Shown here: in pieces, positions 37,337 through 45,590 of the stretch | Layout: each line of letters starts with the position of its first letter | Position numbering within the stretch: the stretch's first letter is position 1 | NCBI GenBank assembly: GCA_029202385.1 | Contig: CP119314.1 | Span: forward strand, 4,094,501-4,158,500 | Reading direction: 5' to 3' | DNA from: Candidatus Sphingomonas phytovorans | GTDB taxonomy: Bacteria > Pseudomonadota > Alphaproteobacteria > Sphingomonadales > Sphingomonadaceae | DNA length: 64,000 nucleotides | Position numbers and translations under genes: made by a program | Notes under the pieces: model-generated | Told to the model about the DNA's origin: nothing | Seen by the model: only the letters and a program-made list of their open reading frames with translations | The model's database searches: none

Positions 37337-37624
37337 ATGACCGAAGATGTCCGCGACAACACCGCCGCCCACCGTTTCGAACTGGTGGTCGACCGCCATT
37401 TGTCTTTCAGCGACTATACGCTCGACGGCGATATCATCACCTTCACCCATACCATCGTCCCGCCCGCGCTTGAGGGGCACGGCGTGGCCAGCCGGCTGAT
37501 TTCCGGCGCGCTCGCTCAGGTCCGCGCTCGCGGGCTGAAGGTGCGGCCGGTCTGCAAGTTCGTGAAGGCCTATATCGAGCGCCACCCTGAATGGCAGGAC
37601 CTGCTGGCCGAACCACCGGCCTGA
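37337..37624 (+). CDS. GNAT family N-acetyltransferase, small
   Basis: A 95-residue minimal GNAT domain of the NATD1/YidJ-like type, with the acetyl-CoA loop ALEGHGVASRLISGAL and the C-terminal VRPVCKFVKAYIERHPEW. The protein is about half the size of a normal GNAT enzyme, as usual for this group. Its acceptor is unknown. It ends 3 bases before the stop of the convergent ABC exporter. Confidence 0.88.
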   Translation: MTEDVRDNTAAHRFELVVDRHLSFSDYTLDGDIITFTHTIVPPALEGHGVASRLISGALAQVRARGLKVRPVCKFVKAYIERHPEWQDLLAEPPA

Positions 37625-37627
37625 GGA

Positions 37628-39445
37628 TCACTCCGCCGCCAGCGCTCCCTCTTCGCGTTCCTGGGCCTGGCGGTTCCACATCTCGGCATAGAGCCCGTCC
37701 TGCCGCAGCAGTGTCGCATGGCTGCCGCGCTCGACCACGCGGCCCGCCTCAAGCACGACGATCTCGTCGGCATCCACCACGGTCGAGAGCCGGTGCGCGA
37801 TCACGATGGTGGATCGGCCCCGGCCGATATCCTCGAGCGTCGCCTGGATCTCCGCCTCGGTTCGGCTGTCCAGCGCGCTGGTCGCCTCGTCGAGGATCAG
37901 GATCGGCGGGTTCTTCAGCAGGGTGCGGGCGATCGCCACGCGCTGCTTCTCGCCGCCCGATAGCTTCAGCCCGCGCTCGCCGACCCGGGTTTCGTAACCG
38001 AGCGGTTGGCGCTCGATGAACTCGGCGATCGAGGCGCCGCGCGCCGCGCGCTCGATCTCCTCCTGGCCAGCACCCTCGCGGCCATAGGCGATGTTGTAGC
38101 CGATCGTGTCGTTGAACAGCACCGTGTCCTGCGGGACGATGCCGATCGCGGCGCGAAGCGAATCCTGCGTGACGCCCGCGATATCCTGTCCGTCGATGGT
38201 GATCCGCCCGCCGGTCAGGTCGTAGAAACGGTACATCAGCCGCGCGAGCGTCGATTTGCCGGCGCCCGACGGGCCGACCACCGCCAGCGTGTGCCCGGCG
38301 GGAATATCCAGGTCGATGCCCTTCAGGATCGGCTGGCCATCGTCATAGCCGAAGCGGACATCCTCGAACCGTACATGCCCCGCGCCGACGACGAGCGGTC
38401 TGGCGCCGGGCGCGTCGACAACCTCGGACGGCGTGTCGATCAGGTCGAACATCGCCCCCATGTCGATCACGCCCTGGCGGATCGTGCGATAGACCATGCC
38501 GAGCAGGTCGAGCGGCCGGAAGAGCTGGGAGAGCAGCGTGCTGACCAGCACGACATTGCCGGCGGTATAGCGCCCCTCGCTCCAGCCCCAGACGACCAGC
38601 GCCATGCCGCCCGCCATCATCAGGTTGGTGATCAGCGCCTGGCCGATATTGAGCCAGGCGAGCGAATTCTCGCTGATCACCGCTGCATTGGCATAAGCGG
38701 CGATGCCCTCGTCGTACCGCTTGGCCTCGCGCTCCTCGGCCCCGAAATATTTGACCGTCTCGAAATTCAGCAGCGAATCCACCGCATGCGCCACCGCGCC
38801 GGTATCGAGATCGTTCATCCGCGCCCGCAACGCAGCGCGCCAGTCAGTCACGATCCGGGTGAAGACGATATAGGCCGCGACCATCACCACGGTGCCGACG
38901 ACCAGCCCGGGACCGAACTTGGTCCAGAAGATGCCGAGCACCAGGCCAAGCTCAAGCACCGTTGGGGCGATGTTGAACAGCAGGAAATAGAGCATCGTGT
39001 CGATGCTCTTGGTGCCGCGCTCGACCACCTTGGTGACCGCGCCGGTGCGCCGCTCGAGGTGGAAACGCAGCGACAGCCGGTGGAGATGACGGAACACCGC
39101 CGCCGCAAGCCGCCGCGTGGCCTCCTGCCCGACGCGCTCGAACACCGCATTGCGCAGATTGTCGAACACCACCGATCCGAACCGCGCGGCGGCATAGCCG
39201 ATCACCAGCAGCAGGATCAGCGTCGTCGCGCTTCTGTCGCCGGCGCCCATGCCGTCGATCGCCCCCTGCAGCGCGAAGGGCGCGCCATAGACCTGGACCA
39301 GTTTCGACGCCAGCACGAGCAACAGCGCGACCACGATGCGCAGTCGCAGCATCGGCGCATCGGCCGGCCACAGATAGGGCAGGAAGCGCCGCAGCGTCGG
39401 AATCAGCGGGCGCTCGATGCGGGTTGGTTCGGTCATGGGCGGCAT
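37628..39445 (-). CDS. ABC exporter, Atm1/HMT1-type
   Basis: A 605-residue half-transporter with six membrane helices followed by an ATPase. The transmembrane part contains the Atm1-like RRTGAVTKVVERGTKSIDTM and FNFETVKYFGAEE-type signatures. The ATPase has Walker A VGPSGAGKSTLARLMYRF, signature LSGGEKQRVAIART and Walker B ILILDEATSALD. Atm1-type exporters move glutathione-linked or metal-bound compounds out of the cytosol for Fe-S cluster balance and metal resistance. It functions as a homodimer. The start at 39445 has GGGGA just upstream; an ATG three codons inward is possible. Confidence 0.92.
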   Translation of the reverse strand: MPPMTEPTRIERPLIPTLRRFLPYLWPADAPMLRLRIVVALLLVLASKLVQVYGAPFALQGAIDGMGAGDRSATTLILLLVIGYAAARFGSVVFDNLRNAVFERVGQEATRRLAAAVFRHLHRLSLRFHLERRTGAVTKVVERGTKSIDTMLYFLLFNIAPTVLELGLVLGIFWTKFGPGLVVGTVVMVAAYIVFTRIVTDWRAALRARMNDLDTGAVAHAVDSLLNFETVKYFGAEEREAKRYDEGIAAYANAAVISENSLAWLNIGQALITNLMMAGGMALVVWGWSEGRYTAGNVVLVSTLLSQLFRPLDLLGMVYRTIRQGVIDMGAMFDLIDTPSEVVDAPGARPLVVGAGHVRFEDVRFGYDDGQPILKGIDLDIPAGHTLAVVGPSGAGKSTLARLMYRFYDLTGGRITIDGQDIAGVTQDSLRAAIGIVPQDTVLFNDTIGYNIAYGREGAGQEEIERAARGASIAEFIERQPLGYETRVGERGLKLSGGEKQRVAIARTLLKNPPILILDEATSALDSRTEAEIQATLEDIGRGRSTIVIAHRLSTVVDADEIVVLEAGRVVERGSHATLLRQDGLYAEMWNRQAQEREEGALAAE

Positions 39446-39540
39446 TGCGTCCCCATATAGGCGGCCGGCCCCCGATCAGAAGCATTTCACGGAACAAGAG
39501 TCTCGTCTCGTCGATTGATGCCTTGACTGGGAGCCGAAGC

Positions 39541-39771
39541 ATGGAACCGTTCTACTTCGTCATGGCGATCATGGGATGTGCTGACGGTTCGGCCCAATGT
39601 GCCGAGGCGCGCATCGTGCCGGTACACTATGCCACGGCCGCCCAGTGCCAGGCGGCGATGCCCGTCATGCTCCAGCGCAACACCGATATCGACTATCCGG
39701 TGATCAGCGCGGCATGCCGCTCGAATCGCCCGCAACTCGTCCAGCTGGATCCGCAGCGCCGGGGCGGTTGA
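39541..39771 (+). CDS. Hypothetical protein, 76 aa
   Basis: A small protein, MEPFYFVMAIMGCADGSAQC at its start, with a short hydrophobic N-terminus and four cysteines spaced as in disulfide-linked secreted proteins (MGCADG, QCAEA, AQCQAA, AACRSN). The ATG at 39541 has GGGAG upstream. No family was recognised. It diverges from the Atm1-type exporter. Confidence 0.7.
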   Translation: MEPFYFVMAIMGCADGSAQCAEARIVPVHYATAAQCQAAMPVMLQRNTDIDYPVISAACRSNRPQLVQLDPQRRGG

Positions 39772-39826
39772 TAGCGCCGTCGCTCTATGCCTGTTACGCT
39801 ATCGGCTACAGGTGGCGGGACGGTAG

Positions 39827-40237
39827 ATGCGCAAGATTCTGAGCATAATATTGGGCGCGCTGGCGGCGATGCTGGTCGTTTCCGCCTTCGATTCGCTTGC
39901 CGGTTATCTCTATCCGATGCCCCAGCTGGAAAGCGACGATCCGGCGGCGCTCGCGGCCGTGGTCGCCGGCATGCCGATCGCGGCCAAGCTGCTCGTCGCG
40001 GCCGGCTGGTTCGCCGGTCCGCTCGCCGGCGCCTGGCTGGCGCTTCGCATCAGCGACTGGCGCATGGCGGGCCGGATCGTCACCGCGGTGGTGCTCGCCG
40101 GCAGCATCGCCAATATCGTGATGCTGCCCCATCCGTTCTGGATGCAGGCCTGCGCGGTGCTGTTGCCGATAGTGGGCGGCGCGCTGGGGATATGGTCGCA
40201 TCGCAAGCCCTATCCGGGCGAGCCGCTACTCGGCTGA
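39827..40237 (+). CDS. Hypothetical membrane protein, 136 aa
   Basis: A 136-residue protein with four likely membrane helices: IILGALAAMLVVSAF, AAKLLVAAGWFAGPLAGAWL, IVTAVVLAGSIANIVML and ACAVLLPIVGGALGIW. It starts MRKILS and has no recognisable domain. It follows the 76-residue gene by about 55 bases on the same strand. Its 3' end overlaps the stop of the convergent 71-residue gene by 12 bases. Confidence 0.77.
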   Translation: MRKILSIILGALAAMLVVSAFDSLAGYLYPMPQLESDDPAALAAVVAGMPIAAKLLVAAGWFAGPLAGAWLALRISDWRMAGRIVTAVVLAGSIANIVMLPHPFWMQACAVLLPIVGGALGIWSHRKPYPGEPLLG

Positions 40238-40441
40238 TCCGTTCCCGGGCTCGCGCACGATCGGCAACGACCAGCGGATCTGGTCGCGCAGCAGCGATTC
40301 AAGCTCGTCCGCGCCCATCTGGTGCGCCGTGGCGCGCTTCTGCAGCAGCGTCGCGAGCAGCGACGCGCGGCTCGGCGGTTCAGCCGGCCTGGCGCGTCCC
40401 TGCGCAAGCGCACGGGAGAAGCGGTGGGAGAGCATGGTCAT
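40226..40441 (-). CDS. Hypothetical protein, 71 aa
   Basis: A small basic helical protein with LSHRFSRALAQGRARPAEPP, then SLLATLLQKRATAHQMGADE and a terminal LLRDQIRWSLPIVREPG. It looks soluble and alpha-helical and has no known motif. The start could be at 40441 or at a second ATG two codons inward. It precedes crtB by about 50 bases? No: crtB lies upstream on the same strand and ends at 40491, so this gene may be its last cotranscribed member. Confidence 0.6.
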   Translation of the reverse strand: MTMLSHRFSRALAQGRARPAEPPSRASLLATLLQKRATAHQMGADELESLLRDQIRWSLPIVREPGNGSAE

Positions 40442-40490
40442 GCATCAACGGCCTAAGCCAGGATGGTATCGTGACGGTCACCGGAAAAGG

Positions 40491-41438
40491 TTAGCGCGGC
40501 CTTGTCCACAAGTTCGGGTCGCGCGGCACCGGCGGATACAGCGTCCGCCGCCCGATCGCCTCCCGCGCCGCGCGGGCGATCATGGCGATCTTGGCGCCGG
40601 TGGAGGTCGTGACCCGTCGATCCCACGCATGCTCGCCCCGCGCGGCGACCTCCCGGCCGATCGCGCCGTAGATTCCTGCCGCCGCCAGCACCGCCCAGGC
40701 CGACCGCAGCGGCAGGGCGGGCGTCCCGGCCCGCGCGCTTGCCTCGAACGCCTCGGCGCGCGCCGCCAGCCGTTTCGCCAGCACCGCGAGCCGCTGGCGA
40801 AAGGGGGGCTTCATATGCTGGCCCGGCGGGATATCCATTTCCACCAGCCATTCCACGGGCAGGTAGCAGCGCCCGACGCGGTCATCCTCCTCGATGTCGC
40901 GCGCGATATTGGCGAGCTGGAACGCCATGCCGAGGTCGCAGGCACGGTCGAGCGTCGCCTCGTCCCCGGGCGGTATCCCCATCGCCACCGCCATCATGCA
41001 CCCGACCGCGCCGGCGACATGATAGCAATAGGTATAGAGGTCGCCCTCGCTGCGCGGCCGCCAATCCTCCGCGTCGAGCGCGAAACCGGCGATGAGGTCG
41101 CGCGCGAAACGCGGCGGCATCGCCGTCTCGGCCGCCACGATGCGCAGCGCGTCGAAAGCCGGGTCGCCGACCTGGTGGCCAGCCAATGCCGCCTCGGTCA
41201 TCGCCGAGATGCGCGCGAGACGCTCGGGCGCGTCGTCGACCCGGGTCATGCCGTGGCCATGGTCCTGGCCGTCGGCGATGTCGTCGCATTGCCGGCACCA
41301 GGCATAGAGCAGCCAGGCCCGCTCCCGGGTCCTGCGGTCGAACAGCCGGCTCGCCGCGGCGAAGCTCTTCGATCCGCGGGCGATCGATTCAGCCGCCGTC
41401 GCGACGATCGCGTCGCGGCCTGGCAGCGCCGGGCTCAC
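40491..41438 (-). CDS. crtB: Phytoene synthase
   Basis: CrtB of 315 residues joins two geranylgeranyl diphosphates into phytoene. The two aspartate-rich Mg-binding motifs are present as WCRQCDDIADGQ and ARDIEEDDRVGRCYLP, along with YTYCYHVAGAVGCMMAVAMG. The start is a GTG overlapping the stop of the LOG gene as GTGA; the frame continues further upstream but only as antisense-like sequence inside that gene. With crtI and crtY on the same strand it supplies the carotenoid backbone. Confidence 0.95.
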   Translation of the reverse strand: MSPALPGRDAIVATAAESIARGSKSFAAASRLFDRRTRERAWLLYAWCRQCDDIADGQDHGHGMTRVDDAPERLARISAMTEAALAGHQVGDPAFDALRIVAAETAMPPRFARDLIAGFALDAEDWRPRSEGDLYTYCYHVAGAVGCMMAVAMGIPPGDEATLDRACDLGMAFQLANIARDIEEDDRVGRCYLPVEWLVEMDIPPGQHMKPPFRQRLAVLAKRLAARAEAFEASARAGTPALPLRSAWAVLAAAGIYGAIGREVAARGEHAWDRRVTTSTGAKIAMIARAAREAIGRRTLYPPVPRDPNLWTRPR

Positions 41439-42016
41439 AGGTCCGATTTGCGCATCTTGGTGATGGTCTCGATCGGCACATGCGCCGCCATCTTGGCGAG
41501 GAGACCGTCGAGCCCGTCGTCGATGATCAGGATTCCCTGATGCTGCGGCCGCAGGAAGCCGACCTCGCCCATCTTCGCGTAAAAGGCGATGAGATGATCG
41601 TAATAGCCGGCCACGTTGAGCAACCCGACCGGCTTCGCGTGATAGCCGATCTGCGCCCAGCTCAGCGCCTCCCACAATTCGTCCATCGTGCCGGTGCCGC
41701 CGGGCAGGTTGATGAAGCCGTCGGACAGGTCGGTGAAGGCCTGTTTGCGCTGGTGCATCGTGTCGACGACATGAAGCTCGGTCAGCCCGCGATGCGCCAC
41801 CTCGGCTGAGACGAGAGCCGTGGGGATGATGCCGATCACCTCGCCGCCCGCCTCGATCGCGCCATCGGCGACGGCGCCCATCAGCCCAAGCCGGCCACCG
41901 CCATAGACGACGCCGATGCCGCGTCCGGCAAGGGCGCGGCCGACGGCGCGGGCTGAGTCGATATAGACCGGGTCAGCCGGCGAGGCTGACCCGCAATAGA
42001 CGGCGAGACGCTTCAC
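41435..42016 (-). CDS. LOG family (TIGR00730) Rossmann-fold protein
   Basis: A 193-residue protein with both LOG signatures, VVYGGGRLGLMGAVADGA and NLPGGTGTMDELWEAL. LOG enzymes release free cytokinin bases from nucleoside monophosphates in plants; bacterial members are phosphoribohydrolases of AMP or cytokinin nucleotides, often with unknown role. The start is set at GTG 42016 (VKRLAVYCGSASPADP), which gives the normal family length; the upstream codons lie in a palindromic repeat element. It is translationally coupled to crtB and sits between crtI and crtB. Confidence 0.88.
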   Translation of the reverse strand: MKRLAVYCGSASPADPVYIDSARAVGRALAGRGIGVVYGGGRLGLMGAVADGAIEAGGEVIGIIPTALVSAEVAHRGLTELHVVDTMHQRKQAFTDLSDGFINLPGGTGTMDELWEALSWAQIGYHAKPVGLLNVAGYYDHLIAFYAKMGEVGFLRPQHQGILIIDDGLDGLLAKMAAHVPIETITKMRKSDL

Positions 42017-42024
42017 AGTTCCCA

Positions 42025-42147
42025 CCCGGCACGGGGAGGGGAACCATGCGAAGCATGGTGGAACGGGGCTTCCGCAGGCGAAGCGCTGGTGGCGCTCCCC
42101 CACCACCATTCGCTGAAGAAGCGAATGGTCTCGCTCCCCGTGCCGGG
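42025..42147. repeat. Palindromic intergenic element between crtI and the LOG gene
   Basis: The gap between crtI and the LOG gene is bounded by a 14-bp inverted repeat, CCCGGCACGGGGAG (42025-42038) and CTCCCCGTGCCGGG (42134-42147). Inside are two further hairpins: ACCATGC-GAA-GCATGGT (42043-42059) and ACCATTCGCT-GAAGA-AGCGAATGGT (42105-42129). This nested, perfectly paired structure is like REP/BIME-type or small non-autonomous (MITE-like) elements. No second copy was spotted in the window. If transcribed, it would fold strongly inside the crt message. Confidence 0.75.
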
Positions 42148-42161
42148 GAGGATTTGAAAAG

Positions 42162-43646
42162 TCATCGCAATGGTCCTTCCAGCATCAACGCAGCCGTCGC
42201 CTTGGCGCTCCCGACGACCCCCGGGATCCCCGCGCCCGGATGCGTGCCAGCGCCGACGAAATACAGGTTCGCGATCTCGTCGTCGCGATTGTGCACGCGG
42301 AACCAGGCGCTCTGGGTCAGGATCGGCTCAAGGCTGAACGCGCTGCCGAGATGCGCGTTCAGGTCGTGCGCGAAATCGCTTGGCGCATAATGGAACTTGG
42401 TCACGATCCGGTCATGGATATCGGGGATCAGCCGCCGCCCGACCTCGTCGAGGATGCGCTTTTCAAGGATCGGCCCGATCTCCGCCCAGTCCACCGGGAA
42501 CTTGCCGAGATGCGGCACCGGCGCCAGCGCGTAAAAGGATGAATGCCCCTCCGGCGCCAATGACGGGTCGGTCACGGTCGGGTGGTGCAGATAGATCGAG
42601 AAATCCTCGGGCAGCACGCCGGTGTCGTACAGGTCGGCGAGCAGGCCTTTGTAGCGCGGGCCGAACAGGATCATGTGGTGCGGGATGCCCGGCCAGGTGC
42701 CCTTGATCCCGAAATGCACCACGAACAGCGACGGCGAATAGCGCTTGCGCTCGAGCCGGTTCTTCGTCCGCTGCGCGCTGCGCGACGTCTTCAGCAGGTC
42801 GCGATAGACGTGCATGACGTCGCCATTGCACGCGACCATGTCGGCCTTGCCTTCCCAGCCCGACGCGGTGACCACGCCGGTCGCCTTGTCGCCCAGCGTC
42901 TCGATGCTCGTCACCGGATCGTCCAGCCGCAGCACGCCGCCCAGCCGCTCGAAATGCGCGACCATCCCGGCGACGAGCTTGTTGGTGCCGCCCATTGCGA
43001 ACCATACGCCGCCGTCGCGCTCGAGCTTGTGGATCAGCGCGTAGATCGCGCTGGTCGTCATCGGATTGCCGCCGACGAGCAAGGTGTGGAAGCTCAGCGC
43101 CTGGCGCAGATGCTCGTCCTTCACGAAGCTCGACACGATCGAATAGACCGACCGCCACGCCTGGTATTTCGCCAGCGCCGGTGCCGCCCTGATCATCGAG
43201 GCGAAGTCGAGGAACGCGACCTGGCCGAGCTTCACATAGCCTTCCTGATAGACCCCGGCCGCGTAGTCGAGGAACTTGCGGTACCCGGCGACATCCTCCG
43301 GGTTCAGCCGGGCGATCTCCGCCATCAGGATGCTGTCGTCATTGGTATAGTCGAAGCTGGTGCCGTCGGGCCAGGTGAGCCGGTAGAAGGGCAGCACCGG
43401 GGCAAGCGTCACATCGTCCGCCATGCTGCGCCCGGTCAGCGCCCACAGCTCCTGCAGGCAGGCCGGATCGGTGATGACGGTCGGCCCGGCATCGAAGGTG
43501 AAGCCGTCCTTCTCCCAGACATAGGCACGCCCGCCCGGCTTGTCGCGCGCCTCGACGATGGTCGTCTCGACGCCGGCCGATTGAAGCCTGATACCGAGCG
43601 CGAGGCCGCCGAAGCCGGCGCCGATGACGATGGCCGAACGGTTCAT
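42162..43646 (-). CDS. crtI: Phytoene desaturase
   Basis: CrtI of 494 residues, an FAD enzyme that turns phytoene into lycopene in successive desaturations. The N-terminal dinucleotide motif IVIGAGFGGLALGIRL continues into PGGRAYVWEKDGFTFDAGPT; the C-terminal bacterial-type signature NLYFVGAGTHPGAGIPGVVG is clear. Its ATG overlaps the crtY stop as ATGA, giving crtY-crtI coupling; the LOG gene and crtB follow across the palindromic element. Confidence 0.96.
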   Translation of the reverse strand: MNRSAIVIGAGFGGLALGIRLQSAGVETTIVEARDKPGGRAYVWEKDGFTFDAGPTVITDPACLQELWALTGRSMADDVTLAPVLPFYRLTWPDGTSFDYTNDDSILMAEIARLNPEDVAGYRKFLDYAAGVYQEGYVKLGQVAFLDFASMIRAAPALAKYQAWRSVYSIVSSFVKDEHLRQALSFHTLLVGGNPMTTSAIYALIHKLERDGGVWFAMGGTNKLVAGMVAHFERLGGVLRLDDPVTSIETLGDKATGVVTASGWEGKADMVACNGDVMHVYRDLLKTSRSAQRTKNRLERKRYSPSLFVVHFGIKGTWPGIPHHMILFGPRYKGLLADLYDTGVLPEDFSIYLHHPTVTDPSLAPEGHSSFYALAPVPHLGKFPVDWAEIGPILEKRILDEVGRRLIPDIHDRIVTKFHYAPSDFAHDLNAHLGSAFSLEPILTQSAWFRVHNRDDEIANLYFVGAGTHPGAGIPGVVGSAKATAALMLEGPLR

Positions 43647-44833
43647 GTCGGGCTCCGCCGGGCGATCGGGCGGATCGCCGGGCCGGTGATGGCGTCAAAC
43701 GCGCGGCGGATGGGTACGGGTGGCTTGCCCATCAGGACACGGGCCTTGTCGGATAGGGTCGAACGTCCAGCATAGAAACGGCCTATAAGACGGGGATCGA
43801 GCCGATAGAAGCGTTCGAGGATGCGATAGCGTTCGGCTGGCTCGGCTGCCTTGAACAGCATCTTGTCGAGCATGCGGTAGAAGCCGCGCCGGCGCCAGGT
43901 CGACCGGGCCAGGCCATAGGTCAGGTCGTGCAGCGCCTTGCCCGACAGGTCGCTCGTCCCGGCGATCAGCGATGCGGTCCGCACCGCATCGGGCAGCGAA
44001 TAGCCGGTGGTCGGGTGGAACAGCCCGGCGCGCATGCCCGCCTTGGCGACCTTGTTGCCGCCGCTGCGCCAATATTCCTCGAAATCGCCGCCCATCGCGA
44101 CCGGCAACACGCCGGCCTCTTCGCGCGCGACACGGTCGACCCGCCAGCCGCGCGTGCCGACATAGCTGTCGATCCGCCCGGCCAGTATCGTCCGGTCGAG
44201 CTCGGGCGTGTCGCTGTAATAGGTGTCCTCCACGAACATCCGGGTCGCGGCGAACGGCAGGCAATAGACGAAGCGATAGCCGTCGATCTGCTCGACGGTC
44301 GCGTCCATCACCATCGGATTCGGCGCGCCATGCGGTTCTTCCAGGTGGAATTCGCGCCCGAGGAATTTCTGCCAGCCAAGCTCGAGCAGGCCCAGATCGC
44401 CCGGCCCGCGCGCATCGATCACCCCCTTGGCCTGGATTCGGTCGCCGTCGGCCAGCACCACCGCGGTCGGGCTCGCGCCAAGCACCTTGCGCCGGGTCAT
44501 CAGCGCGCCGTCGGGCAGGGCGGCGCGCACCACCGCGTCGAGCCGTTCGGATTCGATCGAATAATAGGCCGCGCCCAGCGTGCGGCGGTGCGCCGGAAAG
44601 GCGATGTCGTAGCTCTTCCAGCCATAGCTGATCAACGGGGCCACGATCCACCGGTCGCCATCCGCCACGTCGCTGGCGAAGAAGGACCAGACATGGTTGC
44701 CGCCGACCCCGTCCGATCCCTCGATCAGCCTGATATCGAGGCCGGGATGACGCTTCTTTAGCGCCAGCGTCACCAGCCCGCCGGCCAGCCCGGCGCCGAC
44801 GATCGCGATATCGCAGGATAGGAGGGCTGGCAT
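43643..44833 (-). CDS. crtY: Lycopene beta-cyclase
   Basis: CrtY of 396 residues closes both ends of lycopene to form beta-carotene. The opening motif DIAIVGAGLAGGLVTLAL, the GGNHVWSFFASDV stretch and the FVYCLPFAATRMFVEDTYYS segment are characteristic of the proteobacterial CrtY family, as is GLFHPTTGYSLPDAVRTA. It is the first gene of the minus-strand crtY-crtI-LOG-crtB block. The downstream hydroxylase and ketolase genes (crtZ, crtW) of xanthophyll producers are not obvious here. Confidence 0.95.
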   Translation of the reverse strand: MPALLSCDIAIVGAGLAGGLVTLALKKRHPGLDIRLIEGSDGVGGNHVWSFFASDVADGDRWIVAPLISYGWKSYDIAFPAHRRTLGAAYYSIESERLDAVVRAALPDGALMTRRKVLGASPTAVVLADGDRIQAKGVIDARGPGDLGLLELGWQKFLGREFHLEEPHGAPNPMVMDATVEQIDGYRFVYCLPFAATRMFVEDTYYSDTPELDRTILAGRIDSYVGTRGWRVDRVAREEAGVLPVAMGGDFEEYWRSGGNKVAKAGMRAGLFHPTTGYSLPDAVRTASLIAGTSDLSGKALHDLTYGLARSTWRRRGFYRMLDKMLFKAAEPAERYRILERFYRLDPRLIGRFYAGRSTLSDKARVLMGKPPVPIRRAFDAITGPAIRPIARRSPT

Positions 44834-44887
44834 GCGCCCGTGCCTACCCGATTCGCGCCGCTCCGCAAATCGGGCAGGAGAGATGTT

Positions 44888-45502
44888 TCAGGCGGCTTCG
44901 CGCAGCGGCATTTCAGTAGCCATCGCCAGCGCCACCGAGGGGCGTTTGCGCATCCTGCTGCGCCAGCCGAGCAGTACCGGCCAGTCGGCGATCGGCACCC
45001 CGGCATATTCGCACCAGTTGAGCACGCTGAGCAGATAGGCATCGGCCACGCTGAAGCTGTCGAGCAGATAGTCGCTGCCGTCGAGGCGGGCCGACAGCAG
45101 GTCGAACCGTTTCGCGGCCAGCTCGTGCGCCCAGGCCTTGGCGCCCTCGGGCGGCGCGCTGCTCATCAGCGGCGCGAACACTGCCTTGTGCAGTTCGGTC
45201 GAGATGAAGTTGAGCCAGCGCATCATCTGATAGCGCTCCTCCGTATAGGGGGCGGGCGCCAGCACGCCCTCGGCGGCGAGATCGGCGATATAGGTCAGCA
45301 CGGCAGGCCCCTCGGTCAGCGCGAGGCCGCCCGCCGTCTCCATCGCAGGGACATAGCCCATCGGGCTGATCGCGCTGAACGGGCGTCCGTCGGGCAGGCG
45401 GCCCCCCGGCAGCACCTGGACGAACTCGGCGTCGAGCTCTGCCTCCTCGATCGCGATCCGCGTCGCGAGCGAGCAGGCGAAGGGAATGAAATAGAGCTTC
45501 AT
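44888..45502 (-). CDS. Glutathione S-transferase family protein
   Basis: A 204-residue GST-fold protein: the N-terminal thioredoxin-like domain begins MKLYFIPFACSLATRIAIEE, includes MGYVPAMETAGGLALTEGPA with the cis-proline region, and the helical C-terminal domain has LDGSDYLLDSFSVADAYL. The start at 45502 has AGGGAG at good spacing. It diverges from a TetR-family regulator across a 13-bp inverted repeat, and is the regulator's most likely target. It lies next to the crt block but is probably a separate transcript. Confidence 0.9.
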   Translation of the reverse strand: MKLYFIPFACSLATRIAIEEAELDAEFVQVLPGGRLPDGRPFSAISPMGYVPAMETAGGLALTEGPAVLTYIADLAAEGVLAPAPYTEERYQMMRWLNFISTELHKAVFAPLMSSAPPEGAKAWAHELAAKRFDLLSARLDGSDYLLDSFSVADAYLLSVLNWCEYAGVPIADWPVLLGWRSRMRKRPSVALAMATEMPLREAA

Positions 45503-45532
45503 GGGGAACTCCCTGGGCCTTGGTTGATTTCC

Positions 45533-45585
45533 GTACCGTTTCGCATAATATAAATCCAAGTCAACGATTCTTTGCGAAACGGTAC
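45533..45585. promoter_or_regulatory. Inverted repeat, probable TetR-family operator
   Basis: GTACCGTTTCGCA (45533-45545) and TGCGAAACGGTAC (45573-45585) are perfect inverted copies 27 bases apart in the 88-base gap between the divergent GST and TetR genes. The AT-rich spacer contains TTGACT and TATATT-like boxes on the minus strand, so the two copies flank or overlap both promoters. TetR proteins commonly repress their own gene and a divergent neighbour through such a site; each arm may bind one dimer. Confidence 0.7.
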
Positions 45586-45590
45586 ATAAT

